Under the pieces are notes generated by a model. That model saw nothing but the letters and a program-made list of their open reading frames with translations. It was not told the DNA's origin and did no database searches. Below, piece by piece: positions 23,011 to 33,079 of a stretch of 64,000 nt of DNA. This DNA is from Trichobilharzia szidati. Its lineage: Eukaryota > Platyhelminthes > Trematoda > Strigeidida > Schistosomatidae. Location: contig OX235273.1 in NCBI GenBank assembly GCA_944472155.2, positions 31,469,204-31,533,203 of the forward strand, written 5' to 3'. The translations under genes and the position numbers were made by a program. Numbering within the stretch: the stretch's first letter is position 1; each line of letters begins with the position of its first letter.

Positions 23011-23224
23011 TATTCAAGTGTTGGTTTGTAGGGATTTGATTGGTTACAGGATTTTCATCATGAGCTGGGTTCGAATCCCGGTGGGTGCGTACTGATGAAG
23101 AGTCCCAAACTAGGATGAAACAGCTGTCCAGTACTCCCAGGTTTTCCAATGGTTCTCTAACTAATGTCAGCTCATGATGAAAATCCTGTAACCAATCAAA
23201 TCCCTACAAACCAACACTTGAATA
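23011..23224. repeat. Perfect 57-bp inverted repeat
   Basis: 23,011-23,067 and 23,168-23,224 are exact reverse complements, separated by 100 bases that hold the B box and hammerhead-like core. The repeated unit is the Sm-alpha-like 3' tail (cctgtaaccaatcaaatccc ...). Perfect identity implies recent origin or ongoing conversion. Confidence 0.9.
23082..23140 (+). ncRNA. Hammerhead-ribozyme-like core, plus copy
   Basis: CTGATGA at 23,092-23,098, then AGA, stem II GTCC/GGAT around CAAACTA, GAAA at 23,117-23,120, a short self-complementary ACAGCTGT as stem III, and GTC at 23,126-23,128. GTACTG at 23,089-23,094 and CAGTAC at 23,129-23,134 are perfectly complementary and could close stem I, but this pairing would use the CTG of the core. 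Confidence 0.5.
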
Positions 23225-23299
23225 CCTTGTTAAACTACCAAAGTAAGCCGACTCAGCTCTTGTCTTGATGATCTGAAATGATTACGACAGGAAATGCCT

Positions 23300-24950
23300 G
23301 TTCTGTCGATGTATGTTTGTTTTCATTCAGAAATCCATTCCGTCACTTCAACTAGTCGTCAAAGACGTGAGATATATAATGTATTCCACATCATTCTAAT
23401 AATATCAACTTTGATATTTTCTGACTAGCGAAAGTTGAACAGGGAAAATATGATAACAGCCGGAAATGGCATTCTCTAGTTCCAAAGGTTTTCACACTGT
23501 ACTAGATGAATGAAAGTGAATGAAGTTTTGATATGTGTATTTATTCCTGTTTTGTCATCTGCATTCATCATTCTGACTAATTTATTCATAAGGTGACTTC
23601 TGACTGGTCATATGCTCTATTATATTTCTGAAGATTTATCAATAGTCTTTGCATCGTGTAATTTATCAGCTGCAAATAACTCAAGTGAGCCTTCATATAG
23701 TTTGAAACGTGTCGATGTACCCTCAGCTATACATCAAGATGGTTCAACAGTATTGCTGGGGACTGAGAAGGACCAGTGCACACTTCACTTTTTGTTAGTT
23801 ATCTTAGTGATTCAAACTGGATAGATAAACGTGAAATTAGAGATGTAAAACAAAAGGCACGAGATCAAATAAGTCATATACAGCTTATAATATTGAAAAC
23901 GAAAAACATGAGCTAAAGCAGTTTATTTGAATTGAACACTCCAACCGGACTAAGTAACAACATTTACCACTAGAATTTCAACTACGCGTCAGTCAGTGGA
24001 TGTGATCACATCACGGATTTTCCGGAAACAAAAATGCAATGGCCTGTACTTCGATTTAACAACCCAGTAGTTTTTACAGATGTCAATTTTAGTGACTGAA
24101 AGGTGAACTCATACTAACATGAAATCACAAGTCATGCATGTGAGTACATCATTTTACAGCAAACATCAAAATAGGGGTGACACAATTAAGTTTGAATGTT
24201 ACGGTGTGCATTCTCACATGAATCTACTGCAGTTCATTTGTCCCTTTTTACTTACAACTTCACTACTTCCTAATGATACAGCTGATTACTGATATTAGCA
24301 CTGACTGGCTGGACAACCTGATTAGTTACACGGTTGCTTCGTAAATTATAAAAGTGTGAATTAGTCACCTCTTTGTTTGGCGGTTGCGGAGACGTTAACT
24401 CATTAACTAACTATTGGTATCAGTGCTAGCGGTGGATGCCCGGTGCGCTCTTGGTAATATCACTGAGTCACTCGTTCTACGAATTGCTGGATGATTTAAT
24501 GCTTAGAAGTCATAAACATAATAAACCATTAGAAATTGTCAGTTGAAGAAATACGTACCGAGAAAATATTTCTTCCTTATTCTTTCCTGCTGTTCTGTCT
24601 GAATGTGCGTATGTTCACTTTATATTTTGCACTATAACTGAGATGCGTGTAATTAATCCAAAGCAATTCCATCGCATTTATTAACCCCATTGTTTTGTAT
24701 ATTTTACTTTACCTATCTTGTTTCTCACCTTCATTTGATTTCTATTGACAAGTAGATATGTGTTGAGATAATTCCTACTGTATTTTTCTTATTATCTCTT
24801 AATAAATTCATGTTTTAAGATATGATGATCTCTAATTTTTAAGGTTATTCTACAAATATTTTCTTATTTTATGTGATGTACAGTTAATTTCAGATTTTTC
24901 TATGAAAATCCCTGAATATTAGGCATGGATTTCAGCAGGTGGATGGAACA
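23300..24950. other. Array-unit DNA without a gene
   Basis: 23,330-23,610 is shared with 28,770-29,260. From about 23,620 the two copies diverge completely (29,268 onward carries a different insert). 24,000-24,950 shows nothing recognisable. Confidence 0.45.
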
Positions 24951-24959
24951 AAATTTAGC

Positions 24960-25620
24960 CAGACGTCATCTGAATTTAGAAATGAAGTCTGAAGGACAGA
25001 GAATCGTGGAGTAAAACAGATGTAGGCACACGGAAAAATCCAGGGCAAGCGACCATCATAATCAAGTTGAAAGTATCCGAATAAGCTGAAGACAGACCAC
25101 ACTTAAGATTCAACAACCAGGAGAATCTGCAAATGTCACAATCATTGTAGGTACCTTGGAATAGTTAGAAAATTTAAGGAACATTATTGGGAGAACTGCT
25201 TCGAAGCATACTGGGACACTCCGGAAGTGAGACTGAGGGAAAACTGTAAAGCCCTTCCAGATGAGAAAGACAACACAAGACAGGGGATGATTCTCAATTG
25301 AAACGCGAAGCCGTTTGTGTTGAGTGTCATAATGCATCAGAAGAGGACACAGTGCAAAGAAAAACAATGAAAGGAGATGTTGAGTCTAATGAGTAATGTA
25401 CAAAGTATGAAGGTGAAAAAGAATGCTTTTAAAGATAGAAAATTCTCCGACACCGTGGCAGTGACAGCAGAACACGCTGTTTTTGGGGGGGCTCAGGACG
25501 CCTTATCAGAGAAACACAAAACTATCCGAGGAGAGATCAGCACGCATAAAACCTCGAACGCTAAGTGGTTAAATGAAAGACAAAGTGGAAACATTGAATT
25601 AATACCAGGGCAAGGATAGA
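24960..25620. other. Unexplained GC-richer, frame-rich block
   Basis: Composition shifts upward in GC compared with the flanks. There is an 85-codon frame on the minus strand (25,110-25,367) and an 80-codon frame on the plus strand (25,377-25,619) containing KNAFKDRKFSDTVAVTAEHA. No motif recognised and no copy elsewhere in the window. It ends about 360 bases before the RTE relic at 25,985, so it may be upstream RTE sequence or another transposon. Confidence 0.25.
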
Positions 25621-25984
25621 CTGATATCTGCTTCTTTTCGAACACGTTGATAGGATTTCAGACCTTTGACTGAGATTTCATCGGTTAACTTGAGAAGAAT
25701 CGTACTATTTTATCCATTGATAATTTTTGAGGACTTCATTAAGTTCACCTCGCCACTCGTATCAACATGATGTCTGTCAGTGACACTATTGTAGACGTTA
25801 AATTCACTTCAAACTTATGCGTTTTGGTGCATATCCGGAAAATAAAAGGTGTACTCTTCTTTCTGTTATCTCAATGTAACTGCTACCGCAGAAATATGAA
25901 GATATTTATACATAAGATTATCTTTTGACCTTTGATATAAGTAACCTTTGATTGTAACGTAGAGGATGTCAACCTCCAAAAGGA

Positions 25985-26310
25985 GGACAACCTGATTTTT
26001 TGCTAGGACTGGCGTGGAATAACGCTTTTCTCAACCTTCAGCAAAGTATCAAGTCGCGACCTCTTGGAAAGATTAAGATTTGCTCTGGGTGCGAAACGCC
26101 GCCTTAAACATGCTAGATCTAGGCAATCATGAGTCGACTGAAGTACAACGATACGCGCTATCATTTGACAGATTATCAAGTGGCAGGAAAGTTTCTACCT
26201 CAACTTCAACTTTTTTCAGAAAGTCTTTCTGTACTATTGACTGTGAAGTAATTTGGAGGCTGCTTAAACACTATGGACGTAATAGGGGGCCATATGTGAT
26301 ACATCAGGGT
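25985..26310 (+). pseudogene. RTE-clade RT fingers/palm fragment
   Basis: Plus-strand frames: DWRGITLFSTFSKVSSR, LLERLRFALGA, then WQESFYLNFNFFQKVF and CEVIWRLLKHYGR. These correspond to the SR2-type order NWRGITLLSVPGKVFxRVLLERIxxAL ... WQSSLYLNFIDFEKAFDSVDREVIWKLLRHYG. The catalytic D of the first RT motif (FxDxxKAFD) is lost. Two frameshifts. Confidence 0.6.
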
Positions 26311-26630
26311 TTTTATAAGCATTATTACTCTTATTATTTAAATTTGAAAAGAATATTTCATGCAATTTGTCAAATGATGTATGGTGTTTTTGTCTCGTTT
26401 ATCCAAGCGCCGTCATTCACCAAAGTACCGCTTTTATTGATTTATTCATCCAACTTAGAGTTATTTAACTGTCTGACGTTTCATATTATCACTATGAAAA
26501 CCGATAACACTGATACTGTTGCATTGTAAAAGCAACTAAGTAGGATCAATATGATTCGACATGCCAAAGGATATCTCATAGCCATTAAGATGTATTGTTA
26601 CTCGAACCTACCATCCACAAATCGGTTCAC

Positions 26631-26657
26631 CTTGGTCAATCTTCCCTGTCAAGGCAC
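26631..26657 (-). CDS. 27-nt micro-exon, type 2, copy a
   Basis: Minus strand: acceptor ttttgaatgtag, 27-nt exon, donor GTGAAC. In the common phase (two bases completing a codon, eight codons, one base out) it encodes ALTGKIDQ. The donor is one or two changes weaker than in copies b and c. Together with copies b and c it forms a family with identical length and borders. Confidence 0.4.
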
Positions 26658-26679
26658 CTACATTCAAAAACATGCTCTT

Positions 26680-27185
26680 ACTACTTTAAGTGACTTTTGA
26701 ATAGATCGCCATCTGCAACTCATCTAGATTAACCATCAGCACTTACAGAACTGGGAGTGAACACCAGTCGTCAGATAGAACGAGAAGTTTTGAATTCGCC
26801 AAATTTGCTGGAAGACAGAAATACAGATTGACCCAGCTGGAATTCCTCCGAAAGCTCTAAAAATGTCACTAGAGAACTTGGTGGACGTGCTCATATCAAT
26901 ATTGGAATATGTGTGAGGAAGGATAAAGGTTTGTGTGGATTGGAAGAATGTCACCTCTGTTGAACTTCCAAGGGTGGACAACTTAATGTTTCACAAGAAC
27001 CGGAGTGGATATTGGTTATCGCGTATTGACCAAATTGAAGAGCCACATATTATCATTTTACAGAACACAGAATGGTGGATAACTTTCTACCTCAACTTCA
27101 TCTTCTTTAAAGCACAGTCATTCTTCAGTTTCACCTGTAAAGTAGTTTGGAAGTTGCCTTAATACTATGGACGCATTACCGGCTA
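26680..27185 (+). pseudogene. RTE-clade fragment
   Basis: AGSICISV-type noise gives way on the plus strand to AGIPPKALKMSLENLVDVL, VCVDWKN, then NTEWWITFYLNFIFFKAQ and CKVVWKLP. This tracks AGPDxIPAEALKxDxxxxxxML ... VPTDWKEG ... QSIEWQSSLYLNFIDFEKAFD ... REVIWKLL of SR2-type RT, with a large internal deletion. It occupies the same place beside a type-2 micro-exon as other array units. Confidence 0.55.
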
Positions 27186-27518
27186 TATGAGATGCATCTG
27201 TGATTTTATGATTTTATTGCTTTTGTTACTTAAATTTGAAAAGAATATTTTTCCGTAATCTAGTTTCATGATGATTCAGTTATCTAAAAGCCATCATTCA
27301 CTATAGTACCACTGTTTACTTTAGCTCATTTGGTATGCCACTTTACAGCTGTTTCGCAGTCTAAAGGTTCATCTATTCAATGTGAAAATAGATAAAAGCA
27401 ATATTATTGCATTGTAAAAGCAACCAAGTAGGATCAACATTATTCAACATGCAAAATGACATCTCATAACAAGTGAGCCGGATTGTTACTGCAACCTACC
27501 ATCCATAAATAGGCTTAC

Positions 27519-27545
27519 CTTGTTCACCTCTTCCTGTCGAAGTAC
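27519..27545 (-). CDS. 27-nt micro-exon, type 2, copy b
   Basis: Minus strand: acceptor ttcggtgaatgcag, 27-nt exon, strong donor GTAAGC. Encodes TSTGRGEQ in the phase shared with type-1 micro-exons. Twenty-seven is divisible by three, so the exon can be skipped or repeated without shifting the frame, as in schistosome micro-exon genes. Confidence 0.5.
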
Positions 27546-27689
27546 CTGCATTCACCGAAATAATGTGATTACCTTTCAAGACAAACACTCACGAAAATGA
27601 ACTTAGCAAAATAAACTTATATCAGGTTGTACACTTTCAACATCAATTATAGTTTTTCCCTATACATTTTACATTTTAGGCAATACATT

Positions 27690-28770
27690 ATTGGGCAGAA
27701 TGCTTGAAGTACTCAGCAGTGCCTATCGATGCAGGTATCCGTGCTCATCTGATCTGAAAGAATCGTGTGTAAGCGTGGATACTTCATGGAATCGTGCAAC
27801 AAATAATCTGGATATTTTAAATAACATTTCCAATAAAACCAAAGCTTATGTGAACAAGCAAAGCTCAGTGGTGTGGCACAAGGAAACGCCTACCCTCGAC
27901 AGACATCGAGAAATGAAAGGAATGACTACGAATTTGTATTATTTTTAGTAGTTTCCATCGATGAAAATTCTCGTATGCTCAACAGGAAGAAGCTCAGATT
28001 TGTAACTTTTGGTAATAATTATTTGGATTCATTTATCGAGATATTTTGTGGTGAAAAAATATTTAGAAGAAAAGGTGAATTCCGTTGACTGTCATTTTAT
28101 TGTGTACAGTGCAAAATAAACTGTCTAATACACGTTGCTCAATAATTTGTGAGTTTATGGAACATACAACAGAATATTTTGAGATGGCAAGAAGTGTAAT
28201 TATGTGGGATGTTAATTCATCCGGTGTCATATGTTATCCACTCTCGCGAGATTTTCGATAATGTGACAACATGAACTGATGTTTCCAGGAGGTTCATTTA
28301 AGCGGCTAGAAATCATGTAAGTCACTAATATTGGTGTTTACTACTTGATGACTGACCTATGGTTCACCAAAGAGATGAATAGTAAATGTCTTATACGATC
28401 AAACTTACTTGTTGCGGTGGGAGCTGTATCGGTGAGTGAATTTAAAATAAAATATTTTCTTTTGTTATCTGTCATACGCCATTTATTGGAGAAAGCTGTA
28501 ATAGCAAAATTATTTGCATAATATGAAAGCTTTTCTCAGTACATTTCTTTGTTATTAGTGGAACGAAATATCTGTTTCTCAGTCGCTATACTTTGTTAAC
28601 ACTTGATTGTGATCATTTGATATGATATTCAGAAGCATTCTCAACTTATCATATATCAGTTTGAAATATGTTATGGCGTAAATGCTGCACATTTTTCACT
28701 CGTGAAAATTTACCAGTATTGTAGCGAATGGAGGAATGATTTAGATCAGTTGAGTAATCTACTTGCAATC
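27690..28770. other. Array-unit DNA with one micro-exon
   Basis: 27,690-27,780 and 30,975-31,042 both carry a plus-strand stretch translating as A-E-x-L-K ... P-I-D-x-x-x-R-A-H-L-x-stop. It is shared by the two units, but which strand is coding, if either, is unclear. The rest is AT-rich. Confidence 0.3.
28409..28423 (-). CDS. Micro-exon, type 1, copy a (15 nt after acceptor loss)
   Basis: Homologue of the 27-nt type-1 exons (would span 28,409-28,435). Here the acceptor AG at the 27-nt border has become AC. An internal AG (accgatacag) would give a 15-nt exon encoding PTAT in the same phase. Donor GTAAGTTTGATC is intact and identical in style to copies b and c. Confidence 0.4.
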
Positions 28771-29267
28771 ATTCCGAGATCCATTTTGTTATTTTTATTG
28801 GTCATCCCAGACGTGAGATTCCCAATGTATTCAACAATGTTCCAATAATAACAACTTTAATATTTTCGAGCAAGTGAAAGTAGTACGAGGACAACATGAT
28901 AATGATACAATCAATTATGCATACAGTCAAGTTAGATGTTGTCTCTTAAGTCATTTCGGTATTTGCTGCTCTGAACAAACAGTACGGTATCCAGAGGCTG
29001 ACTTACCTGTGTCACCATTCAATGAATGAGAGCCTTAATGTTTAAGCAAAATACCATGTTTTACTTTCAATCATGAAATCCACTTGATAAGCGACAAGCA
29101 AATAGCTGATAGGGGGGCATTCTCTAGTTCCAAAGGCTTTCTTATAGTACTGCATGAATGAAAGCGAATGAAGTCTTGACATGTGCATTTATTCCTGTTG
29201 TCATCTGCATTCATCATTCTGACTAATTTATTCATAAGGTGACTTCTGACTGGTAGTATGCTCTATT

Positions 29268-29453
29268 ATGATAGCATTGCATTGCAAAATGAAATGGTTC
29301 CTCTTAAAAGTAAACGAATTTTTCATACGACATAAAAATTATCCTGCTTCAGAAACAAGCATTAAGGAATTAATAAGCGATTCTCTCGTCAAATCCTCTG
29401 GTCGTGTTAGTCAAGTCATAGATATTCTTGCCTCGAAAAATTTAGCTGACTGA
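29268..29453 (+). pseudogene. Unrecognised helix-rich reading frame inserted in one array unit
   Basis: Shared unit sequence ends at about 29,265 and is replaced by a frame with KVNEFFIRHKNYPASETSIK, ELISDSLVKSSGRVSQVI and DILASKNLAD, then TGA. Composition and helix-like pattern look like a real protein fragment, perhaps a winged-helix or similar domain. There is no start context and no splice sites at its ends. It may be a retroposed exon or unit-specific insert. Confidence 0.3.
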
Positions 29454-30054
29454 TTCGAAAACTGGTGAGTTGATTGGTGGCGAAAAGTGGGCGACGATTT
29501 AAAGTGACGATTTAAAGCTATTTGAGGCTGTAAACCTTTTACTCTTTTGTGACAAAATAGAATGTTACAATAATTTACTTCATAAACGGTATTTCACTAC
29601 GTTTTAATTTTAACAATATTCGACTAAAACTGTGGATGAAACTGTCTATGAGAAGTGAACATCAGCCTGATGTAATTCTAGTGGTTACTTGAACTGTGAT
29701 AAACAAATTGAAATATATCGAGATGAATATGAATTGAAAAACAGAACTACTTGAGTCGTGATTAGATGATAGAAACTTGACTTAAATTTGCATCGCAGAC
29801 GATTAAGGCAAGTTCACTTGCTACGAAGGATTATGACAGTATTTACTGAGAATGAAATACTTTAGGCCTACATAAAAATGGAGTGAAACATTGTGTTAAC
29901 AACACAATCTCTTTCACAAAATGTAAGCTAACCAGAAAAAAGCTTTGTGTTATCATGGAAAGTAGTCAAGTTATGTCAAGTTTCCCAATAAACACCATAT
30001 TAACTGACTATTGTTGAATAGTTTTCAATATCAGACATAATCGGTCGATTTTGA

Positions 30055-30105
30055 TGTGGTTGTGTTCTCTGAGCTCGATAGTTAATTTGACATATGAATG
30101 TGTCA
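30055..30105. other. Penelope-like end fragment
   Basis: ttgatgtggttgtgttctct followed by gagctcgatagttaatttg is almost identical to 57,249-57,292, which lies downstream of the GIY-YIG domain there. It is therefore a short Penelope terminal remnant in this unit. Confidence 0.5.
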
Positions 30106-30480
30106 GAGTATATTAAGAGGAGGCGCTGGGCTGATCAATTCAAAGGATTCTTGAATCGACCAACCCCTTCAACTCGTCGAGAAATACGACAAACAGCCAG
30201 TGGACACCATCTCTCCAGCAAGAGTATAAATCCTGAATGTAATCAATCAACTAAAAGCAAGTGGTAAAGGCAACAGAACAAGATGAAATCCTGACTGAAG
30301 CACTGAAAAAGAGGACATAGACTACTGCGGATATGAGAGAAAGGTACCTACTGATTGAAAAAGAGTTTACCTCGTTAAACTACCAGAGTAAGGTGACTCA
30401 GCTACTGTCTTGATGATGTTGAATGCAGTACCAACTTTGAAGTAATTTGGTGACTGCTTCATCACTATGAACGTATTACC
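30105..30480 (+). pseudogene. RTE-clade fragment
   Basis: Starts gaggaggcgctgggctgatc, equivalent to 22,350 and 36,725. Contains the counterparts of KAS(G)KG..., EALKKRT and the ttaaactaccagagtaaggt segment. It keeps the uninterrupted sequence into which the Sm-alpha-like block inserted at 22,648. Ends at the decayed EVIW-LLxHYxR stretch near 30,440-30,480. Confidence 0.55.
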
Positions 30481-30810
30481 ATCCATATGAGATAAATCCT
30501 TGATTTGATGAATTTGTATGGCATTATTATTTGAATCTGGAAGGAATATTTAATCGAACTAATTGTTATGATGTATACGGTATTTGATTCAATTGTCCAA
30601 CAGCCATCATTCACAAAAGTACCACTGTGTACTTTTTTCAGTTGGTGGGCCAATTTACAGCTATTTCATAATCTGTAGGTTTATATTATAACTCTGAAAA
30701 AAGATGTTTCTGCTTCGTGAAAGCAGGATCAACATTGTTCAGTGAGCGAAGTGATATCTCACGGAAAGTAAGCTCGATCACTGCAACCAACCGTCCACAA
30801 ATATGCTTAC

Positions 30811-30837
30811 CTTGTGTACTCTCTTCTTTCGAATGAC
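30811..30837 (-). CDS. 27-nt micro-exon, type 2, copy c
   Basis: Minus strand: acceptor cgataaatgcag, 27-nt exon, donor GTAAGC. Encodes HSKEESTQ. Compared with copy b (TSTGRGEQ) most codons differ but length, phase, both splice borders and the final CAA-G are kept. Confidence 0.5.
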
Positions 30838-31712
30838 CTGCATTTATCGAAAAGACATGATTCATTTTCAAAGGAAAATATCCATGGAAATTTACCAAGT
30901 CAAAAATAAACGCAAATTAGGTTGTACAATTCCTACAATCATTACACTTTTTCAAAACAGTTTTAGATTTTAGGCATTGCAGAATACTTGAAGCATACAC
31001 TTAAGCCTATTGATCCAGCTATGCGTGCTCACTTGAAATGAGTGGATCGTGTGTAGTTGTGACTACTCCACAGAATTATACAACAAATAATTTGTATAAT
31101 TCAAAGATCTCGGAAAGAAACCAAAGCTTACTACGCGCTGTGCAAACATCATACTGCAGTCTTGTGACACAAAGAAACGCCCATCCCTTGATAGATTTTG
31201 AAAACTGAAAGTAGTGATTGTCATCTTGTAATATTCCGAGTAGCTTCCGTTGATGTCAAACATTTTATACTCCTTTTGAGAAGCAGCTGGAAATGTTACC
31301 TACTGATGATAATACTTTAATTATCGAGCGATTTTGAGGTGAAAGATATCCACAAGTCAGTTGATTATCATCTCAACTGTGTGTGGTTCAAGCGTGAAGT
31401 TTGTAAAACACTTTTCTGAATAATGTGTGAGTTAATATACGCTTTCGAAAGAATCAAAAGTGCCTTGTTGGATGTTGTGAAGTGTAATTATGTGGGATAA
31501 CAATTCATCCGATGACATATACTGAACACTTCCACGGAATGTGGCAATACCAGTCCTCACTTACTAACTGTGCAGGCAGTGATGTTTCCATGATGCTCTA
31601 ATAAGACAGTCATCAAGATTTTAGTCACTCATGTTACTGTTTACTACTTGACGACTGATGTATCGTTTACACCAAGGAATCAATAGTGGATATCTTGTGT
31701 TATCAAACTTAC

Positions 31713-31739
31713 TTGCTGGAGTTGAAGTTGTTGTGGTGC
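31713..31739 (-). CDS. 27-nt micro-exon, type 1, copy b
   Basis: Minus strand: acceptor catttgaaattaag, 27-nt exon, donor GTAAGTTTGAT. Encodes TTTTSTPA in the shared phase. The Thr/Pro/Ser content suggests an O-glycosylated mucin-like stretch in a secreted protein. Confidence 0.5.
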
Positions 31740-31852
31740 CTTAATTTCAAATGAAATATTTCCTGAGGTTATCTGTCAAATATCGTTTATTGAAGATAAC
31801 TATAATAATACAATTATTTGCATATTATGTAAGATTTACGTAGTGCATTTCC

Positions 31853-33079
31853 TTATTTCTGTTTCACAATCCCCGTACAATACAACCACTCAGGCATTAC
31901 ATATGTGGTTAAAAGTTCGAATTCGCAATCAAGTATGTGGTTCTTTACTCCTGAAGGCTCAGTTATAACTTCAGTTTCAAACGACCACCTTAATGTTAAT
32001 ATTGATAACAGCACAAGTGGTTGGGTATTTATAACCTCCTGAGTCATCTGACAGTTTAAACCATGAAATTGACCCACAACAAAGAGCATTACTATCTACA
32101 GTCTAATCATGATTATTATTATTCCTGTTTACTACCTGACCACTGATGAATCGTTTACACAAAAGTGTGATCAAACTCACTTGTTGTTGTGGGAGCAGGT
32201 GTGGTGGCTGAATTCCAAATAAAATATTTTCTGTCAGATGTCATTTATTGAAGAAAACTATCATAATAAAATTATTTACATATCGTGTAAAATATGCTCA
32301 GTATACATCTTTATCATTTTGGGACAGAACATCTGTTTCTCAATTGCCATACTCTTCTAACAGCTGATTCTGATCATTCAATATGATATTCACGGGGAAT
32401 ACCAAATTTATACAACTTTTCGAGAGGAAGCTTAAAGTCTTATATTTCTGTTTGAAAGATGGTATGGAGTGACTGTTCCACATCGCTTATAATTAACCTT
32501 GGACTAGTGAACAGATGCCGGTATTGTGGCGAATTCAGGCTGCCTGAGAAAATCTGAAATACAAACACATTGTCGTGAAATTATATTATATTCACACTTC
32601 CTATGAATAACAACACCTGAATGTTACAATGAACACTATTTCCGTTTGCTTGTTTTGAATGAAATCCGAAAATTGGGTAGTCCGCATATATTATAATTCA
32701 TGTGTTCCATGTGTACAGCGAGGGTAAAAGCGGGAAAACTCCAAAATTATAATGCTAAGAATCCTAGAGTTTCTAGCTAACTTTGATTTTGCTGAAATTC
32801 TTCCAGTTGATGTCTCAGAATACATAGTACTCACCAGCCACTCAGACACACTTAACTCAGTAAGGTGATCAAACATTTAGCCATTTATATGGTCTTGTTT
32901 TCCGGGAACTTATTCAAGACTTCCAGTTCAAACGAAGAACTTGATGTTGGTATTATTAACAACCCAAGTGATCGATTACCTGTAAGCTTCTGAATGACCC
33001 GACACTTTAAAATATGCCATTCACTGGAAGTGATGCACAATACAGTGAACAATTCTTCTATGGAATTCAGGGATGCCAA
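31853..33079 (-). other. Two diverged copies of an unrecognised minus-strand reading frame
   Basis: 31,853-32,089 and 32,885-33,079 are related copies about 960 bases apart. Copy 1 reads QFHGLNCQMTQEVIN and LLSILTLRWSFETEVI; copy 2 reads EWHILKCRVIQKLTG and LLIIPTSSSSFELEVL. Positions F/W-H-x-L-x-C and SFExEV are kept. Could be duplicated exons of the minus-strand gene; no clear splice sites. Confidence 0.25.
32181..32207 (-). CDS. 27-nt micro-exon, type 1, copy c
   Basis: Minus strand: acceptor atttggaattcag, 27-nt exon, donor GTGAGTTTGATC. Encodes TTPAPTTT. It has the best splice sites of the type-1 family; the phase matches type-2 exons, so the exons can be joined to each other in frame. 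Confidence 0.55.

Larger units (their letters stand above)
22648..23227. mobile_element. Composite Sm-alpha-like insertion (two opposed copies)
   Basis: Minus-strand copy about 23,005-22,648: 5' body, tRNA-like A box (TGGCTTAATGGTATGC, 22,816-22,801), B box (GGGTTCCAGTCCC, 22,773-22,761), a hammerhead-like core, then a 3' end. Plus-strand copy 23,068-23,224: B box GGTTCGAATCC, hammerhead-like core and 3' tail. The left part, 23,011-23,067, is the tail again, inverted. A 9-bp ACCTTGTTA flanks the whole block, and the paralogous locus at 30,370 has the uninterrupted sequence, so this is a true insertion. Confidence 0.7.
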
